IMG/VR virus record: IMGVR_UViG_3300027839_000041
Location: 1-33,291 of that record
Origin: a virus
Direction: 5' to 3' (one strand)
DNA: 33,291 nucleotides
Shown in pieces: positions 6,274 through 13,949 of the stretch. The first letter of the stretch is position 1, and every line of letters starts with the position of its first letter. The notes beneath the pieces were generated by a model that made no database searches, was not told where the DNA came from, and saw only the letters and a program-made list of their open reading frames with translations. A program made the translations under genes and the position numbers.

Positions 6274-7152
6274 ATGGATACAATCGGAATCATAGGACAA
6301 GGTTTTGTTGGGACAGCTATTTTCGAGGGAATGAAACACGCTTTCGAAATTTGGGCTTATGACATCAAAACAGGAGTCACAGGATGGATGGGCGGCAAGG
6401 GATTTGAGACAAGCACAGGATCAAGTGTTGAAAGTGGATTTAAGCAAATTCTTGCTAAATGCGACATCATTTTTGTTTGCCTTCCAACGCCCATGAACCC
6501 AGATGGAACGTGTAATACAAAAATTGTGGAAGATGCTGTCAACATGCTTGATGAACTCAATCCCGGCGATCACAAAGTTATCGTGATCAAATCTACTGTG
6601 CCACCGGGAACTACAGAAGGTCTTAATAAAACTTCTGGAGATTGGGTTTGCTTCAACCCTGAGTTCCTTACAGAGCGTACTTCTGTTGAGGATTTCAAGA
6701 ACCAAGACAGAATCATCATAGGTGGACCACGAGAAGGTACTAACGTACTTAAAGCAATGTATGAAAAAGCATACCCAAACGTACCTGTCACTAAGACATC
6801 ATCAACCATTGCAGAACTCGTAAAGTACACGACTAATTGTTTTCTTGCTACAAAAGTTGCATTTGCTAACGAGGTTGCTCAAGTCTGTGATTCTTTAGAT
6901 GAAGATTATGACAAGGTTGTGGAATACGCCACTAAGGACAATCGACTGGGCAACTCACATTGGTCTGTTCCGGGGCCTGATGGCAAGAAAGGGTTTGGCG
7001 GCAGTTGTTTTCCAAAAGACCTTAACGCATTCATACAGATGGCAGGAGACCTTGATGTGTATTGTCATACTTTGCAAGGGGCATGGCAAACTAATTGTAA
7101 GGTTCGTCCAGAAAAAGATTGGGAACAACTTAAAGGCAGAGCGGTTACTTAA
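6274..7152 (+). CDS. UDP-glucose/GDP-mannose dehydrogenase family, short form
   Basis: Encodes 292 aa from the ATG at 6274, nine bases after GAAGGA. Residues 4-13 form the NAD-binding Rossmann turn (IGIIGQGFVG). Later family motifs are all present: CLPTPMNPDG (69-78), KSTVPPGTT (106-114), NPEFL with catalytic Glu130, Lys184 and Asn188, and FGGSCFPKDL with the thioester-forming Cys245. By family it oxidises a nucleotide hexose such as UDP-glucose to the uronic acid in two NAD-dependent steps. Cellular enzymes are about 390-450 aa and end in a UDP-binding domain; this one stops about 45 residues after the catalytic Cys, so most of that domain is missing. It may act in a compact dimer, use a different donor, or be a decayed copy. 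The sequence is intact and tightly packed in the operon, arguing for function. Confidence 0.88.
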   Translation: MDTIGIIGQGFVGTAIFEGMKHAFEIWAYDIKTGVTGWMGGKGFETSTGSSVESGFKQILAKCDIIFVCLPTPMNPDGTCNTKIVEDAVNMLDELNPGDHKVIVIKSTVPPGTTEGLNKTSGDWVCFNPEFLTERTSVEDFKNQDRIIIGGPREGTNVLKAMYEKAYPNVPVTKTSSTIAELVKYTTNCFLATKVAFANEVAQVCDSLDEDYDKVVEYATKDNRLGNSHWSVPGPDGKKGFGGSCFPKDLNAFIQMAGDLDVYCHTLQGAWQTNCKVRPEKDWEQLKGRAVT

Positions 7153-7893
7153 ATGGAACTTATATTAGTCACAACAACAACTGAAGACTGGAATAGTTTT
7201 GAAAGTGCAAAATCTTTTCAAGACTATGCTACATCCATAGGTTGGTGTCGTTCTACTAATCAAAGTTATGATATGTTTTTTGAAAGATTGCAGCAATGGG
7301 AAGACAACCTGTCTCCTTCTTTCTTTGAAATTCGACATCGAATGAAAGAGATAGCTGAAAAAAATTGGGCAAGATTAGACTGCGAAATCTATCGTTCTGA
7401 TAGAGGCAGTTATTTTAACAAAGACACCATCATAATTATTTCAGACGACGATGATTGGTACAATCCAGCAGTTGTAGAAGATGTCAAAGAGGCATTTAGA
7501 GAAAGAGATGACATCGATCTTATTTATTGGGATTGTTGGCAATACTCTACTTTCTCGGTTGAGAAATTCATCAAAAACAATTCTCTTATTGGAAGCAACT
7601 GCTTTGCTTTAAGAGGTGGATTTCATTGGAATTGTTATTCAGCAGGTGCTCACACCAGAGTATATGATAATTTCGATAAAGAAAAGATCATGCACCTTCC
7701 AAACAAGGAGCTAAGCTTATGGAACGTACACTTGGCTTCTTTTAGCATGTTGCGTTCCATAGCAAAAGAAGACGGGATTGGCAAATTTGGCATTATATCT
7801 GATCAAAGAGCAGTCAGGCCCTCAAAGTTTGATTGGGCCGAAAAAGAAATTGAAGAACTTTACTGTTTGATGAGAAGTGTTAACTTTTCTTGA
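7153..7893 (+). CDS. Glycosyltransferase-like protein (GT-A type, tentative)
   Basis: Encodes 246 aa; the ATG immediately follows the dehydrogenase TAA. Residues about 93-107 read IIIISDDDDWYNPAV: a hydrophobic strand followed by an Asp cluster, as in the DxD metal/nucleotide-sugar site of GT-A enzymes. The N-terminus (MELILVTTTTEDWNSFESAK) is a plausible first Rossmann-like strand, and the C-terminal HLASFSML and SDQRAVRP segments could close the acceptor site. This is a fold-level call by pattern; the donor could be the uronic acid made by the enzyme upstream. It overlaps the convergent minus-strand gene (ends 7880) by 14 bases. Confidence 0.6.
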   Translation: MELILVTTTTEDWNSFESAKSFQDYATSIGWCRSTNQSYDMFFERLQQWEDNLSPSFFEIRHRMKEIAEKNWARLDCEIYRSDRGSYFNKDTIIIISDDDDWYNPAVVEDVKEAFRERDDIDLIYWDCWQYSTFSVEKFIKNNSLIGSNCFALRGGFHWNCYSAGAHTRVYDNFDKEKIMHLPNKELSLWNVHLASFSMLRSIAKEDGIGKFGIISDQRAVRPSKFDWAEKEIEELYCLMRSVNFS

Positions 7894-8212
7894 TTTTAAC
7901 GCAGAATCGTGGAATGATGAATTCTCCTGAATCAACTTCAACATGAACTTTTTTGCCTTCTACGGACAAAACAGTTCCACCGTTTAGCTTAAATTCAGCA
8001 ACTAATTGCTCCGCATCATCATCACATTCTATTTTTTCAATAAGCTTGCCTTCGCTTACTTTTGATTTGACTCTATTGCCAATATATTTTTCATTAGGGT
8101 CTGCCTGAAAATTAAAGAAATCAGACATTCCATTCTGGTCTGAAAACCAGTCTTTGAAATCAGATATTGATCTGTATTTAGGTTGTTGTTGTTGTTGTTG
8201 TTGTTGTTCCAT
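7880..8212 (-). CDS. Small protein with poly-Gln N-terminus
   Basis: Encodes 110 aa from the ATG at 8212, which has AAAGGAG eight bases upstream; this decides against the ATG at 8248. The protein starts M-E-Q8, encoded by a pure CAA run. A Phe/Asp-rich stretch follows (FKDWFSDQN, SDFFNFQ), and then a beta-rich C-terminal half with short strands (KVHVEVDSGEFIIPRF) resembling a small barrel. No family recognised. Its start overlaps the end of 8178-9095 by 35 bases, and the same repeat encodes that protein's poly-Thr tail in another frame. The 3' end overlaps the convergent glycosyltransferase-like gene by 14 bases. Confidence 0.7.
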   Translation of the reverse strand: MEQQQQQQQQPKYRSISDFKDWFSDQNGMSDFFNFQADPNEKYIGNRVKSKVSEGKLIEKIECDDDAEQLVAEFKLNGGTVLSVEGKKVHVEVDSGEFIIPRFCVKIKKS

Positions 8213-9095
8213 TTGTGACTCCTTTCTCCTCCGATAGTTCGTCTTCAAAGAAGCGTCTTGCTTCTTCCTTACATTTTATATAGGAAGCATTAACGTATTT
8301 CGACCCATTCGAATAGTCTGCCACTTCTACTATGGCGTCTTCTTGATTTTTAATCCAATACAAATTGGCATCTATTATTTCTTGGCTTCTTAAATGTTGT
8401 GGGTAACTCCAGAGTCCGTTGTCTAACTGAACTGCGAAATCCCTTTCTTTTTCAAAGGAATCGTCACAGCACATGAGCATCAGCTTTTTTACTTTGAATT
8501 GATATGCAAGACCTATGGCCGCACATATAGGGTTTCTATAATCATCTATGTAATATCCAGATTTCCTGCTTGTTCCAAAACTATCTTCCGGTGATGGCTC
8601 GTAAACATATACGTCTCCTTTGTATTTGTTTAAGAATTCGTGATTTGTTCTTGATGAAGCCAAGCAAGTAGGATAATATTGAATATCTTTTTTTGGCAGA
8701 TATCTTAAACATTCTTTATAAGGGTTGTTTGCAATGTATCCATTGATGCTTCTTCTGTTTTCTGCATCAATTTTAGGAGACATCAATTCCCAAAATCTTA
8801 AAGCTCCATTTGTGGTCAGTATTGCAACATCTTTTGGGAAGTCTTGCATGTCATGATGTATTTTGCTAAAATTAAACCCATCAGACACGATCACTATCTT
8901 GTCAAATATGAGCAATTCATCTGAAACTTGAGGATACTTCACATTTCTTGAAGTATTGGAAAACACTTCTTGATAGTCTTCCTTTGTAAACATGTAGTTC
9001 AAAGAAAGAGGTTTAACATTCTTATCAAAATTGCGCACCCACAAGTCCCCAGCACGGATATATTCGTTATTCGTCGAGTGGGGTTTTATGTGCAT
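8178..9095 (-). CDS. Hypothetical protein, possibly DUF115/MptE-like or sugar-related
   Basis: Encodes 305 aa. A Rossmann-like start (DKIVIVSDGFNFSKIHHDMQ, about residues 65-84) is followed by AILTTNGAL, and a second strand-helix unit comes later (ICAAIGLAYQFKVKKLMLMC, about 193-212). The layout resembles the DUF115/MptE-like group, some members of which act in flagellin or surface glycosylation; this is a tentative pattern match. The context (four sugar genes within 7 kb) fits. The last nine residues are Thr, encoded by the microsatellite that also encodes the next gene's poly-Gln. Start ATG at 9095 has AGGT nearby, a weak site. Confidence 0.6.
   Translation of the reverse strand: MHIKPHSTNNEYIRAGDLWVRNFDKNVKPLSLNYMFTKEDYQEVFSNTSRNVKYPQVSDELLIFDKIVIVSDGFNFSKIHHDMQDFPKDVAILTTNGALRFWELMSPKIDAENRRSINGYIANNPYKECLRYLPKKDIQYYPTCLASSRTNHEFLNKYKGDVYVYEPSPEDSFGTSRKSGYYIDDYRNPICAAIGLAYQFKVKKLMLMCCDDSFEKERDFAVQLDNGLWSYPQHLRSQEIIDANLYWIKNQEDAIVEVADYSNGSKYVNASYIKCKEEARRFFEDELSEEKGVTNGTTTTTTTTT
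8183..8208 (-). repeat. (CAA)8 microsatellite in a two-gene overlap
   Basis: Eight pure CAA repeats (TTG on the plus strand). Read as CAA they give Gln8 at the start of 7880-8212; read as ACA they give most of Thr9 at the end of 8178-9095. Slippage would add or remove whole residues from both proteins without breaking either frame. Confidence 0.9.
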
Positions 9096-9139
9096 TTGTG
9101 TAACCTGTGTTGTTTAGTATGATAAAAATAATTTTGCCA

Positions 9140-11008
9140 TCAATTAGAAATACATGGAGTTATCATAACGCAATTTCTGCCATCAGCATCTTTGTTTAGA
9201 ACCTCGTCCATGGTTATTTTAACTTCTATTGGACTACCTTTCCATACCATTTCCACTTCTGGATTTTCTGGCATGATAAGTGGAATTCCAATGTTCTCTG
9301 GTATGATAAGAGGGATTCCTTCAGGTGCTTCTAATACTATCCTGTCAGGAATTCCACTTGCGTCAATAATGATCTTTTCAGGAATAGGCTCTGGCATTTC
9401 TACCAAGATTCTTGTAGGAATTTCTTTTTCCATTTCAAGCTTGATTGACACACCTTCTGTATCAACCTTGATGCCTTTGCCTTTGTAGACCAAACCAATG
9501 TCTTCTGGCAAATCATCTCCATTAAGTCTAATAGAGTTTGGTATCGGAGTTTCTGGGCCATGAATAACGATGTCTGTCGGAATTTTGGCTTCTGTACAAT
9601 CTAATTTGATGGTGCGAGGCATGTCCGAAGAGTCCACTCTAACATTTGGCATTTTAGGAGGAATGATTCTTATCTCTTCTGGAATTCCCACTGATTCATA
9701 TTCGACTTTCATTGTTTGAGAGGCTTCAAATAAATCTGCAAACTCTTCTCCGAAGTCTCTTACAATTGCAGGATCGGCTGCAAACATCTCTGGAGTCTTA
9801 GCCACTTTAGCCAATGTTAAAGCAACTTCCATTTCTGGAGGAGCACCCCAATCAACTTCCAGTCTTGGAAGGTCTGCCGCATCTAATGTAAGAGCGATGT
9901 TAGATTGGGTGATAACCACAATTGTAGGAGGAATTGGTGGATCAATGATAATTGTAGGAGGCACTGGCGGATCGAACACAACAATTGAAGGAATGATGAT
10001 AGGGCCACCTTCAATTGTTACAATGCTTTGCAAAATTTGTATTGGATTGTTCGAAGTTATAGTCACATTGCTGACCATGTTAATGTCTGGGCCAACAATT
10101 ACAGATGGTAATGGGCCAATTTGTCCTTCTAATGAGATACAAGGAAATATCAATGGCGGCAAGTTGATGTCCACTTCTGGTACATCACAAGGCACAAAAG
10201 TAAAATCTGGAAATTCAGGAATTTCTGGAATTGGTATATCAAAAGACGCCAACACAAGTGCTGGTGGTTCAAGTGGGTTTATACGATTAACTGGAGTTTG
10301 AATTATTTCACAATTGTCATTTATCACTGTGATTACTGGATCAATTTGTGCATTTACAGCATAACGATGAGTTCCCTCCAGAATAGCAGTGGTTGCTCCA
10401 TCCCCGAAACTAAGTGTGATAATTGAAATCAATCCTGTTGGTGCTCCACCAGTTCCTTGTATTTCAATAAGGTATTCTGCAAGCTTGCCTGTCACTGGAT
10501 CGTCTTCAATGATATTGAAAGTAAAAACTATATCAGGGCAAGTGAAGTCATCAAAGATAATTTTTAGTCCTTCAAGGTTTCTAATTCTCCAGTCTAAGGT
10601 GGCCTGTCTTGGATCAAAATTAAAGCCAATGAAATTTTCCGTATTCAAAATCCCATCTACAAGTTGGTTGTGATGCTCGGCAACTACAAAACTTCTAATC
10701 CAAGTTCCTTTTTTGTTTAATTTTGTATCTTCGCCACCTAAATTTCTTGCGCACTTTTTTAGTTTGTTTACTTTTCCGTTGACATCTTTTTCAACTGTTT
10801 CGTAATAGAGAAGTTCTCCTTCAATGTTGGCGAATCCATTATCAGCCCATATTTCAATTGAAGTTGAAGATACAGGAACAATTTCTATTTCTTGTGACCA
10901 AGGCACATTGTCTACACAAATTCTTGCTTCTGTTGTATTGTGAACCAAATACAACTCATGATCTGTATCAATGGCTTTTGGGAAAACTGGAACTGGAGGA
11001 AATGTCAT
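9140..11008 (-). CDS. PKD-type virion fibre/adhesin with repetitive C-terminus
   Basis: Encodes 622 aa. The N-terminal part (about 15-145) matches the two paralogues at 11655 and 13950: an LVHN opening, a GELLYYE strand, then SFVVAEHHNQLVDGILNTEN, which I take as a common virion-attachment domain. A PKD-like unit follows (LSFGDGATTAILEGTHRY, about 200-217). From about 240 the chain becomes a Pro/Ile/Val-rich series: DPPVPPTIIIDPPIPPTIVV, then many short units such as IPEKIIIDASGIPDRIVLEA. These look like a beta solenoid or extended spike stalk. Only a few cysteines, two of them near the C-terminus. ATG overlaps the HNH endonuclease stop (ATGA), and AGGTAGG within that gene is its ribosome site. 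Confidence 0.75.
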   Translation of the reverse strand: MTFPPVPVFPKAIDTDHELYLVHNTTEARICVDNVPWSQEIEIVPVSSTSIEIWADNGFANIEGELLYYETVEKDVNGKVNKLKKCARNLGGEDTKLNKKGTWIRSFVVAEHHNQLVDGILNTENFIGFNFDPRQATLDWRIRNLEGLKIIFDDFTCPDIVFTFNIIEDDPVTGKLAEYLIEIQGTGGAPTGLISIITLSFGDGATTAILEGTHRYAVNAQIDPVITVINDNCEIIQTPVNRINPLEPPALVLASFDIPIPEIPEFPDFTFVPCDVPEVDINLPPLIFPCISLEGQIGPLPSVIVGPDINMVSNVTITSNNPIQILQSIVTIEGGPIIIPSIVVFDPPVPPTIIIDPPIPPTIVVITQSNIALTLDAADLPRLEVDWGAPPEMEVALTLAKVAKTPEMFAADPAIVRDFGEEFADLFEASQTMKVEYESVGIPEEIRIIPPKMPNVRVDSSDMPRTIKLDCTEAKIPTDIVIHGPETPIPNSIRLNGDDLPEDIGLVYKGKGIKVDTEGVSIKLEMEKEIPTRILVEMPEPIPEKIIIDASGIPDRIVLEAPEGIPLIIPENIGIPLIMPENPEVEMVWKGSPIEVKITMDEVLNKDADGRNCVMITPCISN

Positions 11009-11622
11009 TTGGTCCTACCTTTTGCACACCAATTTGATGTTTGTGTGTGACAGTTAGGACACACAAACATCAAATTGTTTGATTTGTTGTTTAAGCAGTC
11101 TCCATCAATATGATGTACTTGCAAAGTGATTGGAGATCCCAACCAACTTTCCGAAACTAAACAGTCCTCTGCTTCACATATGTATTTTCTGCCGATTTCT
11201 ATTAAGCATCTTCTTAGTATATATGGTGTAGTTCTAGTAGAACCTTCTGGTTTAACCACTAAAACTTCTTTGGGAGTTTTGCATTTGGTTCTTGGGAAAA
11301 TATGTTTTTTGAAATGAGAACAGTCTATTCCAAATTCTTTTATTTTCTGCTTAACAAAAAACTGTGACCCGCCTCCGGGTTTAATCCTTAAATGCTTAGA
11401 AACTTCTGACATTGAATTGCTTTTATTAACCACAGGTTCGAGAATTTCCTTAGTGTATTTTGGTATCTTGTAATGTGATGTGTCAATTCCAAACTCTTCA
11501 ACGAGATTCTTTCCTTTTCTCCAACTGTTTCCATCTGTTTTCCCATATACTTCTCGAATGAAGCTATTAAAAGAACTTGTCTCTTTGGCGATTTTGTCCA
11601 ATTCTTGTTTTGTGTATTTCAT
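11005..11622 (-). CDS. HNH homing endonuclease, free-standing
   Basis: Encodes 205 aa from the ATG at 11622; a GTG at 11676 would lengthen it into the upstream gene. The N-terminal 110 residues hold two similar units ending EEFGIDTSHY and KEFGIDCSHF, small DNA-binding modules typical of phage HNH enzymes. The C-terminus (about 147-193) has the zinc-stabilised HNH core: a C-x4-C pair, LQVHHIDGDCLNN and FVCPNCHTQT. The expected activity is a sequence-specific nick or double-strand cut in a related phage genome, spreading the gene by repair. It lies between two paralogous fibre genes and overlaps the second by ATGA, supplying its ribosome site, so it is neatly inserted without breaking a reading frame. 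No intron is seen. Confidence 0.88.
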   Translation of the reverse strand: MKYTKQELDKIAKETSSFNSFIREVYGKTDGNSWRKGKNLVEEFGIDTSHYKIPKYTKEILEPVVNKSNSMSEVSKHLRIKPGGGSQFFVKQKIKEFGIDCSHFKKHIFPRTKCKTPKEVLVVKPEGSTRTTPYILRRCLIEIGRKYICEAEDCLVSESWLGSPITLQVHHIDGDCLNNKSNNLMFVCPNCHTQTSNWCAKGRTK

Positions 11623-11654
11623 ACAATAAGAGAGTAATAGATGGCAAGAAATCG

Positions 11655-13940
11655 TCAGTAAATTCCTGCTATCCACTGCTCACCGGAAGGTCTACTTCCC
11701 ATTGATGCAAAGGTTAAGTCTGTTTCGTTAAATTTCAGTAAAGCATTTGGACTATAATCAAAACTTAAATATGCACGTTTATCACTGTCTGATACCAATA
11801 ACATTGTATTGTCTGGATTATCAAATCCACTAACAGACGTGTCTTGAAGACCACGATAAAGTAATGAGTTAGCTCCGGGGCCACCAGAACTCCATGTTAA
11901 ATCTACATCGTTAAACTTAGACACAGATCCCGAGTTGTTTAAGAAGAATATTCCTTCACTCATGTCAACAAGCTCTCCCTCTAGTTTTGTTGGACCTTGT
12001 ATGTCTTGCATCTTTCTGATATTTTCAAATGGAGAACCTACACTTCCTTCTGTACGATAGAAGCTCTTAATTCTAAAGAATGGTCCGACGCCATCGTTTC
12101 TGGCAATGTATCCTGATAAATCTTTCCAAGCTGTACGATACACGCTAAAGTGTCCGTTGGTTGGATCACCATCCACATCATAAATAGCCGTGTTTTGCTC
12201 AAGCTCATTAGCTCCATTGAGATAATTGTCTGCTGACAGAAGAGCACTTGAAACAGTTAACCCAGTTAGCTCCAAGTCATCTTTTTGTACGTTTGTAAAA
12301 GATGTGTTAGGAGAATGTGAAGAAATAGCTCCAAAAACGAATGCAGATGTGCTTCCTGTGTTTATATTGGCCCAGTTCCACTGTCTTGTTATAGAAGGTC
12401 TTGTGATGTACGTGTTGTTAAATCCAACATATTCCACAACTCTAATTAACTCTGAACTAGCTGGATCAGCAGCCCCTCTTCCACTTGCCCAATAAAGAAG
12501 AGATGCACCACCGCCTCCAGAGGTTAGAGTTCCTCTTTTGGCAAATCCTGTGTTCTTTTTGAACTCTCTTTTTTGTCTTACTTCGTCTGGCATACCTGTA
12601 AGAAAAGAATCATTTCTGGATACTGCAAGGCTGCTTGATGGAGTCAACTTAAATGTTTCGCTAATCAGTCCAAATTCATATGATCTTGCACTTGTTCCTG
12701 CATCATCGAATAACCACATCCACATGTTTGTGTTTTCAATGATGTCAATTGAATCTTCGTAGGTTGTAATTCGGTAAGCACCAAACTCTGTGTCTACTCT
12801 TAGTCTAAGATCAAATATTCCACCAATGGAATATGCAGCTTTAGTATGTGCTGTGTTAGGATGCTGTAAGTCATCTCCAAGATTCCATGTATAAGTTTCT
12901 ACAGGATCAATTGGATTTCCCATTCCATCTAATTGTTCTCCAGAGAAGCTTGTTCCCGGAGTAGAAGGGTTTTCTCCAGATTCTATTTCAATTTGAATCA
13001 ATGCGTTAATTGGAGAACGAATTTTTGGAACTGTTGAAAATGGACCGTTGGGAGGAACTCCGGGAGTTGCGTCTTGTGTTGATGTATTCTCGATAAAACG
13101 AACAATGGCATCGTCTGGAGCTTGAACTCTAGCATTGATGAAGTCGGGAAGTATAATGGTGTCTGAACCAAAATCATTTTCTACAGTTAAAGACACATCA
13201 TAAACTCCCGGTTGATGATAAGTCTTCTTTACTTTTCCGCCATCTTCATCAAGCACCAGCACTTCAACTTGATCAGTAGGCACGAAATCACTTACACTAA
13301 TTGTGCTGAAGTTGGAAATTATAGATGTAGTTTGATCTCCAAAATCCCATGTGAGTTTTGTAGTTCCTGAGTTCCCATCTGTTCCGAGACGAAAGCTCAT
13401 GTCTCTAAATTCAACTTCTAAAGGAATGTTTCCAATTCTTCTATCAGAAGTAAACCATGCTTTGGGAACAAGAACCAGATTTCTCAAGAAGTTGATTCTT
13501 CCTTCTAATGTTGGGCCGAAGGGCACCACATCAGTAGTTCCTTTGATCCCAACGAATTTCTCTATAGCAATCAAAGAGTCTTTAATGTGATTGTGGTGGC
13601 GTGCTGTGACATTTATTGTCACGTTGGTTATTCTCTTCAGTTTTTGTGTGTCTTCAAATCCTTCTATGATATCCAAATCTGAAAAAACCAATGTTGTGAT
13701 GTCAAATGATCCATAATGAAAGGACAAAGCACGTTTATCAACATCGCTGCATTGTTCTGTTAAGGTGATGATTCCTGATGCTGGCATTAAACCAGCCACA
13801 AGAACTTCTCCATCCGCTTCTATTGTTTTATCTCCGGGGTTGTAGTCTTTGGATAATCTTAATCTAAGCGCATCATGAACCAAAAATAGATTTTCATCAT
13901 CATCAAATACGTCAGGGTAATTGGACGCTGTAGGAATCAT
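11655..13940 (-). CDS. Large PKD-domain virion fibre/adhesin
   Basis: Encodes 761 aa. The N-terminal domain (about 1-155) is shared with the proteins at 9140 and 13950 (LFLVHD opening, then TARHHNHIKDSLIAIEKFVG). Two PKD domains follow: one near 165-270 with LTWDFGDQTTS and YHQPGVYDVSLTVEN, the other near 280-400 with YTWNLGDDLQHP and GGIFDLRLRVDTEFGAYR. The remaining 350 residues are beta-rich, with repeating elements such as FNDVDLTW and FNETDLTF that could form a propeller or receptor-binding head. PKD domains are Ig-like and often bind polysaccharide or act as spacers, so a host-recognition fibre is the likely role. AAGGAG six bases before the ATG supports the start. Confidence 0.75.
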   Translation of the reverse strand: MIPTASNYPDVFDDDENLFLVHDALRLRLSKDYNPGDKTIEADGEVLVAGLMPASGIITLTEQCSDVDKRALSFHYGSFDITTLVFSDLDIIEGFEDTQKLKRITNVTINVTARHHNHIKDSLIAIEKFVGIKGTTDVVPFGPTLEGRINFLRNLVLVPKAWFTSDRRIGNIPLEVEFRDMSFRLGTDGNSGTTKLTWDFGDQTTSIISNFSTISVSDFVPTDQVEVLVLDEDGGKVKKTYHQPGVYDVSLTVENDFGSDTIILPDFINARVQAPDDAIVRFIENTSTQDATPGVPPNGPFSTVPKIRSPINALIQIEIESGENPSTPGTSFSGEQLDGMGNPIDPVETYTWNLGDDLQHPNTAHTKAAYSIGGIFDLRLRVDTEFGAYRITTYEDSIDIIENTNMWMWLFDDAGTSARSYEFGLISETFKLTPSSSLAVSRNDSFLTGMPDEVRQKREFKKNTGFAKRGTLTSGGGGASLLYWASGRGAADPASSELIRVVEYVGFNNTYITRPSITRQWNWANINTGSTSAFVFGAISSHSPNTSFTNVQKDDLELTGLTVSSALLSADNYLNGANELEQNTAIYDVDGDPTNGHFSVYRTAWKDLSGYIARNDGVGPFFRIKSFYRTEGSVGSPFENIRKMQDIQGPTKLEGELVDMSEGIFFLNNSGSVSKFNDVDLTWSSGGPGANSLLYRGLQDTSVSGFDNPDNTMLLVSDSDKRAYLSFDYSPNALLKFNETDLTFASMGSRPSGEQWIAGIY

Positions 13941-13949
13941 TCTTTCTCC

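Noticed and set aside
3945-7152. Host DNA contamination as the source of the dehydrogenases
   Set aside because: They are packed with phage-like small genes, share embedded ribosome sites and lie between virion genes on both sides.
9896-9990. Direct repeats in the 622-aa fibre gene as a regulatory DNA array
   Set aside because: The period matches the PP-x-PP-T-I-V/I protein repeat in frame, so protein repetition explains it.
9897-10301. Plus-strand Gly/Ile-rich frame
   Set aside because: Complement of the Pro/Ile-rich fibre repeat; no ribosome site or context.
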